64,000 bases of DNA from Paraburkholderia susongensis (GTDB lineage Bacteria > Pseudomonadota > Gammaproteobacteria > Burkholderiales > Burkholderiaceae): the NCBI RefSeq assembly GCF_900177725.1, contig NZ_FXAT01000012.1, positions 124,001-188,000 of the forward strand, in the 5' to 3' direction. The notes under the pieces were generated by a model. The model searched no databases and was not told the DNA's origin. It was given only the letters and a program-made list of their open reading frames with translations. How positions within the stretch are numbered: the stretch's first letter is position 1; each line of letters starts with the position of its first letter. Positions 17,562-27,101 of the stretch are shown here, one piece after another. The translations under genes and the position numbers were made by a program.

Positions 17562-20174
17562 ATGGCAGAAGATACGCCGCAAACCCGCGCGGCTTCAGCA
17601 ACTTCAGCAGCTTCCGCACCATCCACCCCACCCGCTCCTTCCACGCCGCCGGCTGCGCCGATCGCGCTCATCGCGCCGCAGCAGTTCTCGCTCGACGTGC
17701 TGCTCGAGAAATACGCGAAAGGCGACGAGCAATCGGCCGACGATGTCTTGCGCCGCGTCGCGCGCGGTGTCGCCGAGGCCGAGCCGCCGGAGTTGCGCGC
17801 CTCGGTCGAGGCGCTGTTCGTCGACAACCTGCGCCACGGCGCGCTCGGCGCGGGCCGCATCATGAGCGCGGCGGGCAGCGGCATCGCCGCGACGCTGATC
17901 AACTGCTTCGTGCAGCCGGTGGGCGACTCGATTCAGGGCGTCGACGAACAGGGCCTGCCCGGCATCTACGTGGCCCTGTTGCAGGCGGCCGAAACGATGC
18001 GCCGTGGCGGCGGCGTCGGCTACAACTTCTCCGCGATCCGGCCCAAAGGCGCGCGCGTGCACACGACCAGTTCGTCGGCATCGGGACCGTGCAGCTACAT
18101 GGACGTGTTCGACGCCTCGTGCCGCACCGTCGAAAGCGCGGGCTCGCGGCGCGGCGCGCAGATGGCCGTGCTCGACTGCGACCACCCCGACCTGCTCGAA
18201 TTCATCGAGGCCAAGCATTCGAAGGGCCGCTGGAACAACTTCAACGTGTCGGTCGGCGTCACCGACGAATTCATGCGCGCGGTCGAGGACGACGAAACCT
18301 GGCAACTGGTCCACCGCGCCGAGCCGTCGCCGGCCATGCGCGCGGCCGGCGACGTGCGGCAGCGCGAGGACGGCATGTGGGTCTACAGCGAGCACCCGGC
18401 GCGCGCGATCTGGGAGCGCATCATGCGCTCGACCTACGACGTCGCCGAGCCCGGCATCGTGTTCATCTCGCACATGAACGAGGACAACAATCTGCGCGCG
18501 ATCGAAACGATCCGCGCGACCAACCCGTGCGGCGAGCAGCCGCTGCCCGCGTACGGCTGCTGCAATCTCGGCCCGCTCAATCTGACGCGCTTCGTCGTCG
18601 ATCCGTTTGCGCAGTTGCACGGCCGCGAGCCGTCGTTCGACTGGGACGGCCTCGCGCAACGCACGCGCACGCAGGTGCGCTTTCTCGACAACGTGCTCGA
18701 CGTCACGCTCTGGCCGCTGCCGCAGCAATACGATGAATCGCGAGCGAAGCGGCGCATCGGCGTCGGCTTCACCGGTCTCGGCGACACGCTCGTGATGCTC
18801 GGCCTGCGCTACAACTCGCAGGAAGGCCGCGATTTCTCGGCGCGCATCGCGCGGCTCATGCGCGACGAGGCGTATCGCGCGTCGGTGGAACTCGCGAAGG
18901 AGCGCGGCGCGTTTCCGTTATTCGACGCCGCACGCTATCTCGAAGCGGGCACCTTCGCGTCGCGCCTGCCCGACGACATCCAGCAGGCGATCCGCCGCGA
19001 CGGCATCCGCAACAGCCATCTGCTGTCGATCGCGCCGACCGGCACCGTGAGCCTCGCGTTCGCGGACAACGCATCGAACGGCATCGAGCCAGCCTTTTCG
19101 TGGACCTACAAGCGCATGAAGGTGATGGCCGACGGCGGGCGCGAATCGTTCGACGTCGAAGACTACGCGTACCGGCTCTACCGCGAACTCGGCGGCGACG
19201 TGAACCGGTTGCCCGACTATTTCGTCAGCGCGCTGCAGATGTCGGCGCGCGATCATCTCGACATGATGGCGGCCGTGCAGCCGTACGTCGACACGTCGAT
19301 CTCGAAGACCGTCAACGTGCCCGCCGACTATCCGTTCGACGCGTTCGAAAGCCTCTATTTCGATGCCTGGAAAGGCGGCCTCAAGGGACTCGCGACCTAT
19401 CGCCCGAACGACACACTCGGCGCGGTGCTGAGCGTCGCCCCGCCGGCAACCGACGACACGCTCGCCGACCTTGACCTCGACCCGCTGCGTATCGCGATCG
19501 ATCACCGGCCCAAGGGCGAATTGCCGGCGATCATCGAAAAGGTCGAGTATCTGACGCAGGCGGGCAAGAAGTCGCTGTACGTCGCGGTGTCGTTCATCGA
19601 GGTGACGGGGCGCCTTGGCGGCGAGGACGTGACGATCGAGCGGCCGATCGAATTCTTCATCCCGACCGGTCAACGCGACGAGTCGCAGCAGTGGATCACG
19701 GCGACGATGCGCTCGCTCTCGCTGGCCGCGCGCGGCGGCTTCGTCGCGCGCAATCTGCAGGACATGCGCAAGGTTTCGTGGGATCGCGGCCAGGTGCGGT
19801 TTGGTGAAGTGCAGCGGCTCGACGGTCATCGCGCGCCGCGCTGGCACGATTCGGAAGTGGCCGCGCTCGCGTTCGCGATCCAGCAGATTCTGTATCGGCG
19901 CGGCTTTCTCGACGCCGAGGGCAATCAGGTCGCATCGCGGATGCTCGCGCGCTTGCCGCGCGGGCAGATGAAAGTGGACACGGCGTTATCGGCCGATTTC
20001 GGCATCCGCCCGAACCCCGACGACGCCACCGACACGTTGCTGCAACCCGGCGGCGCGCAAGGACTGCATACGATGCTCGGACGCAAATGCGGCTCGTGCG
20101 GCGCGAATGCGGTGATTCGCAAGGATGGGTGCGACTTTTGTACGGCGTGTGGGGAGGTGGGGGCGTGCGGGTGA
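17562..20174 (+). CDS. nrdJ: Adenosylcobalamin-dependent ribonucleoside-diphosphate reductase (class II)
   Basis: Cytoplasmic enzyme of 870 residues that makes deoxyribonucleotides with or without oxygen. The N-terminus is a Ser/Ala/Pro-rich tail of about 40 residues. The active-site region includes LINCFVQPVGDSI, GGGVGYNFS, and the thiyl-radical Cys region TNPCGEQPLPAYGCCNLGPL. The later segment APTGTVSLAFADNASNGIEP is also diagnostic. The C-terminus ends with two CxxC pairs (CGSCGANAV, CDFCTACGEVGACG), the redox-active tail. It ends 24 bases before the stop of the convergent Fic gene. The gene is monocistronic in this window. Confidence 0.95.
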   Translation: MAEDTPQTRAASATSAASAPSTPPAPSTPPAAPIALIAPQQFSLDVLLEKYAKGDEQSADDVLRRVARGVAEAEPPELRASVEALFVDNLRHGALGAGRIMSAAGSGIAATLINCFVQPVGDSIQGVDEQGLPGIYVALLQAAETMRRGGGVGYNFSAIRPKGARVHTTSSSASGPCSYMDVFDASCRTVESAGSRRGAQMAVLDCDHPDLLEFIEAKHSKGRWNNFNVSVGVTDEFMRAVEDDETWQLVHRAEPSPAMRAAGDVRQREDGMWVYSEHPARAIWERIMRSTYDVAEPGIVFISHMNEDNNLRAIETIRATNPCGEQPLPAYGCCNLGPLNLTRFVVDPFAQLHGREPSFDWDGLAQRTRTQVRFLDNVLDVTLWPLPQQYDESRAKRRIGVGFTGLGDTLVMLGLRYNSQEGRDFSARIARLMRDEAYRASVELAKERGAFPLFDAARYLEAGTFASRLPDDIQQAIRRDGIRNSHLLSIAPTGTVSLAFADNASNGIEPAFSWTYKRMKVMADGGRESFDVEDYAYRLYRELGGDVNRLPDYFVSALQMSARDHLDMMAAVQPYVDTSISKTVNVPADYPFDAFESLYFDAWKGGLKGLATYRPNDTLGAVLSVAPPATDDTLADLDLDPLRIAIDHRPKGELPAIIEKVEYLTQAGKKSLYVAVSFIEVTGRLGGEDVTIERPIEFFIPTGQRDESQQWITATMRSLSLAARGGFVARNLQDMRKVSWDRGQVRFGEVQRLDGHRAPRWHDSEVAALAFAIQQILYRRGFLDAEGNQVASRMLARLPRGQMKVDTALSADFGIRPNPDDATDTLLQPGGAQGLHTMLGRKCGSCGANAVIRKDGCDFCTACGEVGACG

Positions 20175-20198
20175 TGAGGGGGGAGGTTCTTTCCCGCG

Positions 20199-21005
20199 TT
20201 ACGGCGCCGAACCCCGAACCGATGATCGATCATCCTGACGAGGTTCGCCTCGCAGTCCGAGCACATCGAGGTAGGTCGTCAGCGAACGCAACACCGAGCC
20301 GGCGACCAGCGTGAAGATAGCATCATAGTTACTGCTCGCGCAGGCTTCGTCCAATGCGTCGTAGTAGGCGAGCCGATCCTCTTTCTGGATGATCGCCGGC
20401 GGGTATCCGGCCTTCATCAGTTCGAAGTTCAGAAGCAGCCGCCCGGTCCGGCCATTGCCGTCCACGAACGGATGAATCTTGACGAACCGCGTGTGCAGTT
20501 CCGCGGCCCGCTCCACTGGATGCAATGTCCCCGCCCCTTCGCACCACTCGACCAGCCGCTTCATTTCCTCCGGCACGTGCAGGAAATCGGGTGGCGTCGT
20601 GCTGGCGCCCGCGATCACTACGTTCTCCTGGCGATAGCGGCCTGCTTCCTTGTCGTCGATTGCCTTCAGCACCAGTGCGTGGATATTGCGGATCTGCCAT
20701 TCCGACAGCGTTTCGTTCTTCGCGACTATTTCTTCGACATACAGGATCGCATCGCGGTGATTCGTCGCCTCGAAGTGCTCGCGTAGCGACTTTCCGCCCA
20801 CCGTAATGCCTTCCAGAACGACTTTGGTTTCGCGCAGCGTGAGGGTATTGCCCTCGATCGCATTCGAGTGATAGGTCCACTCCAGCAAGAGTTTTTCGCG
20901 CAGCGACGCAAGCGTGTGCGGCGGTAATGGACGCGCCGCATCGAGTTGCGCCTTCCCGGCGTCGACCGCTTGCAGCAGCGCGAGATATTTCTCCCGATTT
21001 GTCAT
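20199..21005 (-). CDS. Fic-family protein (probable AMP transferase)
   Basis: Soluble protein of 268 residues. The Fic core HPFVDGNGRTGR is complete at about residues 178-189, with the catalytic His and the Asp and Arg residues in place. An inhibitory motif of the S/TxxxE(G/N) kind, SNAIEG, is at residues 47-52, which places it among N-terminally self-inhibited (class II) Fic proteins. Such enzymes usually transfer AMP to protein hydroxyls. No antitoxin gene lies beside it, which fits intramolecular control. It is convergent with nrdJ. The target is unknown. Confidence 0.9.
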   Translation of the reverse strand: MTNREKYLALLQAVDAGKAQLDAARPLPPHTLASLREKLLLEWTYHSNAIEGNTLTLRETKVVLEGITVGGKSLREHFEATNHRDAILYVEEIVAKNETLSEWQIRNIHALVLKAIDDKEAGRYRQENVVIAGASTTPPDFLHVPEEMKRLVEWCEGAGTLHPVERAAELHTRFVKIHPFVDGNGRTGRLLLNFELMKAGYPPAIIQKEDRLAYYDALDEACASSNYDAIFTLVAGSVLRSLTTYLDVLGLRGEPRQDDRSSVRGSAP

Positions 21006-21093
21006 TGACGTACCCGCGCGTGACTCATGATAAGCATAGCGCCTATCTTAGCATCGCCTCGTGGCCCATCAGAACTGCTCACAGCGCCCCGCC

Positions 21094-22050
21094 TCACCCC
21101 ACCTTCGCGTAATAAAGATTCTGCGGATGCTTCGCCTCGGCGAAGAAGAACCAGCGCTCAGCCACGAGCCCCGCGTACTGCACGAGACACGCGGCGGCCA
21201 GCAGCCCGAACGACGCGCCAATCGAATGCAGTCCGGCGGCGAGCACGATCAACAGAACAGGGGCGACGAACGCTGCCGCGAGAAAACCCCATTTGATACC
21301 GCGCAACGTCCCTGCCGATTTGCCGTGGAAGAACTCGCGCAGATTGAACGCGCCCGCGGTGAAGCCGCGCGCCACCTGCACGAGCTTCGGATTACGGATG
21401 CCGGTTGCGCTCTGCACAGTCGACTTCGGCCGCAAGCGCGCATTGCGCACGAGCGACGCCGAGCGGCTCGCGCAACCGGCGAGCGTCAACAGGCACGCGC
21501 AGATTGCGAGCCCGATGGTCAGCGCGGGCGCGAACCATGCGCTTAGCGCCGTCGCAAGCGTGAAGCCCGACGCGCAGCCGAGCAGCACGAAATTGACGAG
21601 CGTGAGCGGCGTCGCCCATTCCTGCAGAAAGCGCAGGCACGCATAGATCATCGCGGTGCAGACGAACAGCGCCGCGCTCGCGAGCACGCCGAGCCAGCCT
21701 AGCGCGAGCGACCACGGCGAGCCGAGCCAGTGCGCGACGCCATACAGAAACGCGCAGCCGAGAAACGCGGGCAGGCACAGACATTCGCGCGACAGCCACG
21801 AGGTCCGCCACATCGCAATCGCACGCCATGCGCGTTCGGGATGACCGAGATGGAAGAACGACGCGATCAGCCCGAGGCCGCCCAGCAGCACGGCCAGCGC
21901 CGCGCCGGTCATGTAGAACGAAGCGGCCACGGCGGGTTGCGCGAGCAACCCAAGCCGCTCGGCGCTTTCCACACCGACGAGCGCAATCAGCAAGCCCTGC
22001 GCCGCGCCGCTCAAAGTCGTCAGGAACACTACGGAAAATGCCGGATTCAT
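21094..22050 (-). CDS. soeC: DmsC/SoeC-type membrane anchor subunit
   Basis: Integral membrane protein of 318 residues with about eight helices, related to the DMSO reductase anchor family. It starts at the ATG at 22050 and opens MNPAFSVVFLTTLSGAAQG, a typical DmsC opening. LASFFHLG-like residues (IASFFHLGHPERAWRAIAMW) are also characteristic. It is the last gene of the soeA-soeB-soeC set, 68 bases after soeB. In the sulfite-oxidising SoeABC complex this subunit hands electrons to the quinone pool. The assignment over DMSO reductase rests on the sulfolactate genes upstream and on the lack of a Tat signal in the catalytic subunit. Confidence 0.8.
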   Translation of the reverse strand: MNPAFSVVFLTTLSGAAQGLLIALVGVESAERLGLLAQPAVAASFYMTGAALAVLLGGLGLIASFFHLGHPERAWRAIAMWRTSWLSRECLCLPAFLGCAFLYGVAHWLGSPWSLALGWLGVLASAALFVCTAMIYACLRFLQEWATPLTLVNFVLLGCASGFTLATALSAWFAPALTIGLAICACLLTLAGCASRSASLVRNARLRPKSTVQSATGIRNPKLVQVARGFTAGAFNLREFFHGKSAGTLRGIKWGFLAAAFVAPVLLIVLAAGLHSIGASFGLLAAACLVQYAGLVAERWFFFAEAKHPQNLYYAKVG

Positions 22051-22087
22051 CGTGAGGCTCCGCTTCGTTCGGGTGAAGTTCAGATAA

Positions 22088-22126
22088 GGGTTTCAGATGC
22101 GGGTTTCAGATGCAGGTTTCAGACGC
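22088..22126. repeat. 13-bp tandem triplicate at the soeB/soeC junction
   Basis: GGGTTTCAGATGC, GGGTTTCAGATGC and AGGTTTCAGACGC follow each other without gaps. The third unit overlaps the soeB stop codon (22119-22121). The repeat lies in the 68-base spacer before soeC and could arise from slippage; any effect on soeC translation is speculative. Confidence 0.75.
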
Positions 22127-22886
22127 GCGTCGCCATCGACGCAAGATGCAGTTCGCCGCGTTCGAGCTGCGCTTCGAGTTGTGTATCGGGCGATGCAGGC
22201 GCGTCAGTCGAATCCGTCGCCGAACCGGCCGATTTGCACGAACATGCGTCGCTGCCGCAACCGGCGGCCGCGGTCGGCACGCGCGGCAAATAATGATTCG
22301 CGGGACGCGTGTTCCACTCGGGCATCAACTGATAACCGCCGCGCTCCCTGATCGCTTGCGAGACCACCGAATCCGGATCGTGAATATCGCCGAAGAGCCG
22401 CGCGGAAGTCGGGCACGCGAGCACGCACGCGGGCTGGCGATCGCGCTCGGACAGATTCTCATCGTGGATGCGATCGACGCACAGCGTGCACTTGGTCATC
22501 TCCTTGCGCCCTTCGTCGAGTTCGCGCGCGCCGTATGGACACGCCCACGCGCAATACTTGCAGCCGATGCAGCGGTCGAAATCGACGAGTACGAGACCAT
22601 CCTCCTTGCGCTTGTAGCTCGCGCCGGTCGGACACACGGGCACACACGGCGGGTCTTCGCAATGCAGACACGACTTCGGAAAATGGATCATCTCCGTGTC
22701 GGGGAAGCTGCCGGCCTCGAAGCTCTGCACGCGGTTGAAGAACGTGCCGGACGGGTCCGCATCGTACGGATTGAAGTCGGCGAGACTGCCCGACTCACCC
22801 GACGTGTTCCACTCCTTGCAACTCGTCACGCACGCCTGGCAACCCACGCACACGTTCAGGTCGATCACCAACGCCATCTGGGTCAT
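22119..22886 (-). CDS. soeB: Four-cluster [4Fe-4S] ferredoxin subunit, SoeB/DmsB type
   Basis: Electron-transfer subunit of 255 residues. The ATG at 22886 has AAGGAG upstream; the longer frame to 23090 overlaps soeA and is rejected. Sixteen cluster ligands are arranged as CVGCQACVTSC, CLHCEDPPCVPVC, CIGCKYCAWAC and the split pair CTLC with CVLAC, the four-cluster DmsB/NrfC pattern. The last 60 residues are a Ser/Ala/Cys-rich tail (GCGSDACSCKS) without obvious ligands. It lies 25 bases downstream of soeA and transfers electrons from the Mo subunit to the membrane subunit. Confidence 0.85.
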   Translation of the reverse strand: MTQMALVIDLNVCVGCQACVTSCKEWNTSGESGSLADFNPYDADPSGTFFNRVQSFEAGSFPDTEMIHFPKSCLHCEDPPCVPVCPTGASYKRKEDGLVLVDFDRCIGCKYCAWACPYGARELDEGRKEMTKCTLCVDRIHDENLSERDRQPACVLACPTSARLFGDIHDPDSVVSQAIRERGGYQLMPEWNTRPANHYLPRVPTAAAGCGSDACSCKSAGSATDSTDAPASPDTQLEAQLERGELHLASMATRV

Positions 22887-22911
22887 TGGACACTCCTTGC
22901 CATCATTGACG

Positions 22912-25842
22912 TCATTTGCGCCGGGCTGCGCCGCGCAAACGCGCCGCGAATTCACCGCGTCCCGCGAAATAGGTCTGCACGATGCGCGACACGACACCGC
23001 CCGTTCCCACTGCACCCGGCAACGCGGGCATCGCATCGAACTGCGGCAGTGTGTGGCGCGCGTCGGCTTCGGCCGGATAGATGCGCACACGCACGTCGTA
23101 CCACGCGGCCTGGCCCGTCACCGGATCGGAGTTCGACAGACGCGCAGCCGCTGCGTCATGGCCGGGCAGCTCGTCGGTAATCAGGTGATTGAGCAGAAAG
23201 CCGCGCTGCGATTCGTTCGCACCGGGACCGAGATTCCATGCGCCCGCCGCCTTGCCGATCGCATTCCACGTCCATACGGTGCCCGGCTCGACGGTCTCGC
23301 TGAAACGCGCCATGCAGCGCACGCGGCCCCATTGCGATTCGACGTAAATCCAGCCGCCGTCGGCAATGCCATTCGCTAACGCCATTTGCGGATTCACATA
23401 AAGATAGTTCTCCCCATGAATCTGCCGCAGCCACGCGTTCTGCGAATCCCACGAGTGATACATCGCCATCGGCCGCTGCGTCACCGCGGCCAGAGGAAAA
23501 CGATCGAGATCCGTGGCCGTGCTTTCGAGCGGCGCATACCAGAACGGCAGCGGATCGAAATAGGTTTCGAGGCGCGCGCGCAGATGCTCGGGCGGTTGCC
23601 TGCCGCTCGTGCGTCCCTGTGCGGCGAGCCTGAATTTCTGCATCACGTCCGAGTAAAGCTGAATCAGAATCGGCTCGCTGAATTTGCGGAAACCGTTCTT
23701 GACCGCCCAGTCGAGATACGGCCCATTGCAATTGCGCATGTACTGCAAGGTCTCGGGCAGGCGGTAATGGAACACGCAGTTGTTCTTCGCGTACTGCTCC
23801 CATTGGTGCGGATTCGGCTCGCCCACGAGCGCCTTGTCGCCCTCCTTGCCGCGCCAGCCGATCAGAAAGCCGACGCCGGAATCAGGGGTAGTCGTGTGAT
23901 TGATGATGAAGTCGGGATAGTCGCGAAAGCGCCGCGCGCCGTCCGCCGTCGTGAACGCGGGAAACTTCAGGCGCGACGCGAGTTCGATCAGCACTTCCTG
24001 AAACGGCTTGCATTCGCCGGTTGGCGGCACAACCGGCACCCGCACCGAATCGACCGGACCGTCGAACTCGGAGATCGGGCGGTCGAGCATCGACATCGCG
24101 TCGTGGCGTTCGAGATAGGTCGTGTCCGGCAGGATCAGATCGGCGAACGCGGTCATCTCCGACTGGAACGCGTCGCACACCACGAGAAACGGAATCTTGT
24201 ACTCGCCGTTCGCGTGCTTGTCGGCGAGCATCTCGCGGACCTTTATCGTATTCATCGACGAATTCCACGCCATGTTCGCCATGAAAATCATCAGCGTGTC
24301 GATCGGATACGGGTCGCCGCGCCACGCATTGGTAATCACGCTATGCATGACGCCGTGCACGGCGAGCGGATATTCCCACGAGAACGCCTTGTCGATGCGC
24401 ACCGGGCCGCCGTGTTCGTCGATGAACAGATCCTCGGGCGCGGCGGGCCAGCCGAGCGGCCCTGTCGCGAGCGGTGTGTTCGGCTTGACGGCGTCGGGAC
24501 TGTTCGGCGGTTTCGCCGATGGCGGCACCGCGCGCGGAAACGGCGACTTGTGGCGAAAGCCGCCGGGCCGGTCGATCGTGCCGAGCAGCGACATCAGCAC
24601 GGCGAGCGCGCGAATCGATTGGAAGCCGTTCGAATGCGCGGCGAGCCCGCGCATCGCATGAAAGGCGACCGGGTTGCCGCTGACCGTTTCGTGCGTTTCG
24701 CCCCAGGCATCGGTCCAGCGGATCGGCAGCGTGATGCGGTGCTGGCGGCTCGTCTCGATCATTTCTGCGGCGAGACGGCGAATCGTGTCCGCCGCGATGC
24801 CCGTGATTTCCGCAGCCCATTCAGGCGTGCAAGCGGCGACACGCTCGCGCAGCAATGCAAAGGACGGCGTAACCGGCTTGCCGTCATCGAGCGTATAGCG
24901 GCCGTCGAGCGCGGGCGTCACGCCGGGCGTGTGATGCGGCACCGCGCGCGAAGTCTGCGGGTCCCACCAGAGATGGTTCTGCGGAAACAGCGGATTGCCC
25001 AAGGGCCGCTGCGGATCGCGCACGAAGAGGCCGAAGTTCTCGCCGCCTTCGTCGAGATCGATCAGCTCCGCGGCATTCGTGTAGCGGCGCACGAACTCGT
25101 GATCCCACGCGTCGGCGGCAATCAGTTCGTGCAGGAACGCCATGAAGAGCGCGCCGTCGGTGCCGGGTTTAATGGGCACCCATTCGTCGGCAATCGCCGC
25201 ATAGCCGGTGCGAATCGGATTGATCGCGATGAAGCGGCCGCCCGCGCGCTTGAACTTCGAGATCGCGATCTTGAGCGGATTCGAATGATGATCTTCCGCC
25301 GTGCCGATCATGAAGAAGAGCTTCGCGCTGTCGAGATCGGGGCCGCCGAATTCCCAGAACGAGCCGCCTATTGTATAGATCATGCCGGCCGCCATGTTCG
25401 CCGAGCAGAAGCCGCCGTGCGCCGCATAGTTAGGCGTGCCGAACTGCTTCGCGAAGAGTCCCGTCAGCGCCTGCATCTGATCGCGGCCCGTGAATAAGGC
25501 GAACTTCTTCGGATCGGTCGCGCGAATCGTGGCGAGGCGCTTTTCGAGCACGTCGAATGCGACGTCCCACGAGACCGGCTCGAACTGCGCGCTGCCGCGC
25601 TCCGCGCCTGCCTTGCGCATCAACGGCTGGGTGAGGCGCGCGGGCGAGTACTGCTTCATGATGCCCGAGGCGCCCTTCGCGCAGATCACGCCCTGGTTGA
25701 GCGGATGCTCGGGATTGCCGTCGATGTAACGCACTTCGCCATCGCGCAGATGCACGCGAATGCCGCAGCGGCACGCGCACATGTAGCAGGTGGTGGTCTT
25801 GATGTCGAGCCGTTCGTTCTGCGTTCGGGCGTGATGCTCCAT
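22912..25842 (-). CDS. soeA: Molybdopterin oxidoreductase, sulfite dehydrogenase SoeA type
   Basis: Catalytic subunit of 976 residues of a complex-iron-sulfur-molybdoenzyme. An N-terminal [4Fe-4S] site is formed by C19, C22, C26 and C54 (CYMCACRCG and VICAKG). A likely Mo ligand is C146 in HGGFCSANMAAG. There is no twin-arginine signal, so the enzyme should face the cytoplasm, as shown for SoeABC and unlike DmsA. The length is about that of SoeA. GGAGA precedes the ATG. With soeB and soeC it would oxidise the sulfite released by SuyAB. DMSO, tetrathionate or formate chemistry cannot be excluded from sequence alone. Confidence 0.8.
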   Translation of the reverse strand: MEHHARTQNERLDIKTTTCYMCACRCGIRVHLRDGEVRYIDGNPEHPLNQGVICAKGASGIMKQYSPARLTQPLMRKAGAERGSAQFEPVSWDVAFDVLEKRLATIRATDPKKFALFTGRDQMQALTGLFAKQFGTPNYAAHGGFCSANMAAGMIYTIGGSFWEFGGPDLDSAKLFFMIGTAEDHHSNPLKIAISKFKRAGGRFIAINPIRTGYAAIADEWVPIKPGTDGALFMAFLHELIAADAWDHEFVRRYTNAAELIDLDEGGENFGLFVRDPQRPLGNPLFPQNHLWWDPQTSRAVPHHTPGVTPALDGRYTLDDGKPVTPSFALLRERVAACTPEWAAEITGIAADTIRRLAAEMIETSRQHRITLPIRWTDAWGETHETVSGNPVAFHAMRGLAAHSNGFQSIRALAVLMSLLGTIDRPGGFRHKSPFPRAVPPSAKPPNSPDAVKPNTPLATGPLGWPAAPEDLFIDEHGGPVRIDKAFSWEYPLAVHGVMHSVITNAWRGDPYPIDTLMIFMANMAWNSSMNTIKVREMLADKHANGEYKIPFLVVCDAFQSEMTAFADLILPDTTYLERHDAMSMLDRPISEFDGPVDSVRVPVVPPTGECKPFQEVLIELASRLKFPAFTTADGARRFRDYPDFIINHTTTPDSGVGFLIGWRGKEGDKALVGEPNPHQWEQYAKNNCVFHYRLPETLQYMRNCNGPYLDWAVKNGFRKFSEPILIQLYSDVMQKFRLAAQGRTSGRQPPEHLRARLETYFDPLPFWYAPLESTATDLDRFPLAAVTQRPMAMYHSWDSQNAWLRQIHGENYLYVNPQMALANGIADGGWIYVESQWGRVRCMARFSETVEPGTVWTWNAIGKAAGAWNLGPGANESQRGFLLNHLITDELPGHDAAAARLSNSDPVTGQAAWYDVRVRIYPAEADARHTLPQFDAMPALPGAVGTGGVVSRIVQTYFAGRGEFAARLRGAARRK

Positions 25843-26060
25843 GGGCTATCTCCGTCGCGGTTCCTGGTGGGCCGAAGCGCTGGTATCGACCATCGTATTC
25901 GCGTCGGCGTCACAAGGGAAATCGCGATTTTCGACGAAAACTATCCGACACGCCGATAGTTTCCGTTTGGCTTTCAGCCGGGCACTTTTTTGCGCGCGTG
26001 TCCGGCGGTGTTCGTTCCGTCCCATTCCGCTCCGCCCGCCCACATTTCCTTCATGCCAGC

Positions 26061-27059
26061 TCAACTAGGCCCTTCCAGTTGCGCGACCAGCGCATCGGGA
26101 ATCTCCACGCCCTCGTCGCTCGCCGTTGCGGCAAGACGCTCCCTTCGGTAACCGGGCAGACGCACATCGTCGTCCAGCAGCATCATCTCGATCAACGCTT
26201 CGACGCGCGAGAGATAGGCGTCGTCGCCCGCCAGCGCGCCCGGATCGATCGCCCAGAACAGATGGCCGATGCGCGAGCGCTCGCCCTCCTCGGTCAGGAA
26301 CGAACCCGCTTCGTAGCCGAAGTTCGCGCCCGTCAGCGCGGCCGCCAACAGCTCGACGACGAGCGCCAGCATCGCGCCTTTCGCGCCGCCGAACGGCAGC
26401 ATCATGCCGTCGAGCGCGGCGCGCGCATCGGTGGTCGGCAAACCGTCGCGCGTCGTGGCCCAGCCTTCGGGAATCGGTGCGCCGTCGCGCGCGGCGATGG
26501 CGATCTTGCCGCGCGCGATCTGCGACAGCGCGAGATCGATCACGAGCGGATCGCCGTTGCGGCGCGGAAACACCGCCGCGATCGGATTGGTGCCGAACAG
26601 CGCACGGCGGCCGCCCCACGCGGGCATCGCGGCCGGCGAATTACTGAACGCAAGCCCGACCATGCCCGCCGCGCCGAGCGCAGCCAGATGCGCGGCGCCC
26701 ACGCCGAAATGGTGACTGCGCCTGATGCCCGCGACCGCGCTGCCGAATTGCCGCGCGCGTTGCGTCAAGGTCGCGATCGCGAGATCGCAGGCCGGGTAGG
26801 CGAGGCCGTCCGCCCCGTCGATCAGGACTGTCGCGCCGCGATCCGCGACGATGACCGGCCGCGCGGCGGGATCGACCCGGCCGTTGCGCAACTGCGCGCA
26901 GTACATCGGCAGACGCGAGACGCCGTGCGAAGACAGGCCGCGCACGTCGGCATAAACGAGCGCGCGAGCGGTCGATTCGGCGGTTCCGGGCAACGCGCCC
27001 GCGCGGCGCAGCGCGGCGACGGCGAGAGTCGTGAGCGCGTCGGGAAACAGTCGGGCCAT
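26061..27059 (-). CDS. comC: Malate/L-lactate dehydrogenase family oxidoreductase, probable (R)-sulfolactate dehydrogenase
   Basis: NAD(P)-dependent dehydrogenase of 332 residues of the Ldh/YlbC/ComC fold. SSHGVSRLPMYCAQL and RRSHHFGVGAAHLAALGAAG carry the family's catalytic His and substrate residues; GTNPIAAVFPR and PFGGAKGAMLALVVELLAAA are cofactor-region signatures. AGAGGAA precedes the ATG. It begins 42 bases after the DctA-like gene. The ComC protein of this family reduces sulfopyruvate to (R)-sulfolactate; that role here is inferred from suyA and suyB in the same gene run. Malate, ureidoglycolate or lactate are alternatives within the family. Confidence 0.78.
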   Translation of the reverse strand: MARLFPDALTTLAVAALRRAGALPGTAESTARALVYADVRGLSSHGVSRLPMYCAQLRNGRVDPAARPVIVADRGATVLIDGADGLAYPACDLAIATLTQRARQFGSAVAGIRRSHHFGVGAAHLAALGAAGMVGLAFSNSPAAMPAWGGRRALFGTNPIAAVFPRRNGDPLVIDLALSQIARGKIAIAARDGAPIPEGWATTRDGLPTTDARAALDGMMLPFGGAKGAMLALVVELLAAALTGANFGYEAGSFLTEEGERSRIGHLFWAIDPGALAGDDAYLSRVEALIEMMLLDDDVRLPGYRRERLAATASDEGVEIPDALVAQLEGPS

Positions 27060-27101
27060 CAGGCGTTCCTCTGGTTTGGTGTTGATCGACGTAGCACTGT
27101 G

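Noticed and set aside
23386..25497. Long + strand open frame opposite the Mo subunit gene
   Set aside because: It is an Arg/His/Ala-rich antisense shadow caused by GC bias, with no ribosome site or domain. The same applies to long frames opposite the porin, zwf, nrdJ and hybrid kinase genes.
22912..25842. Calling the Mo/Fe-S/anchor genes DMSO reductase DmsABC
   Set aside because: Subunit types fit DmsABC, but the catalytic subunit lacks a Tat signal and the genes follow suyAB and comC. SoeABC explains both better; DMSO reductase remains a fallback only.
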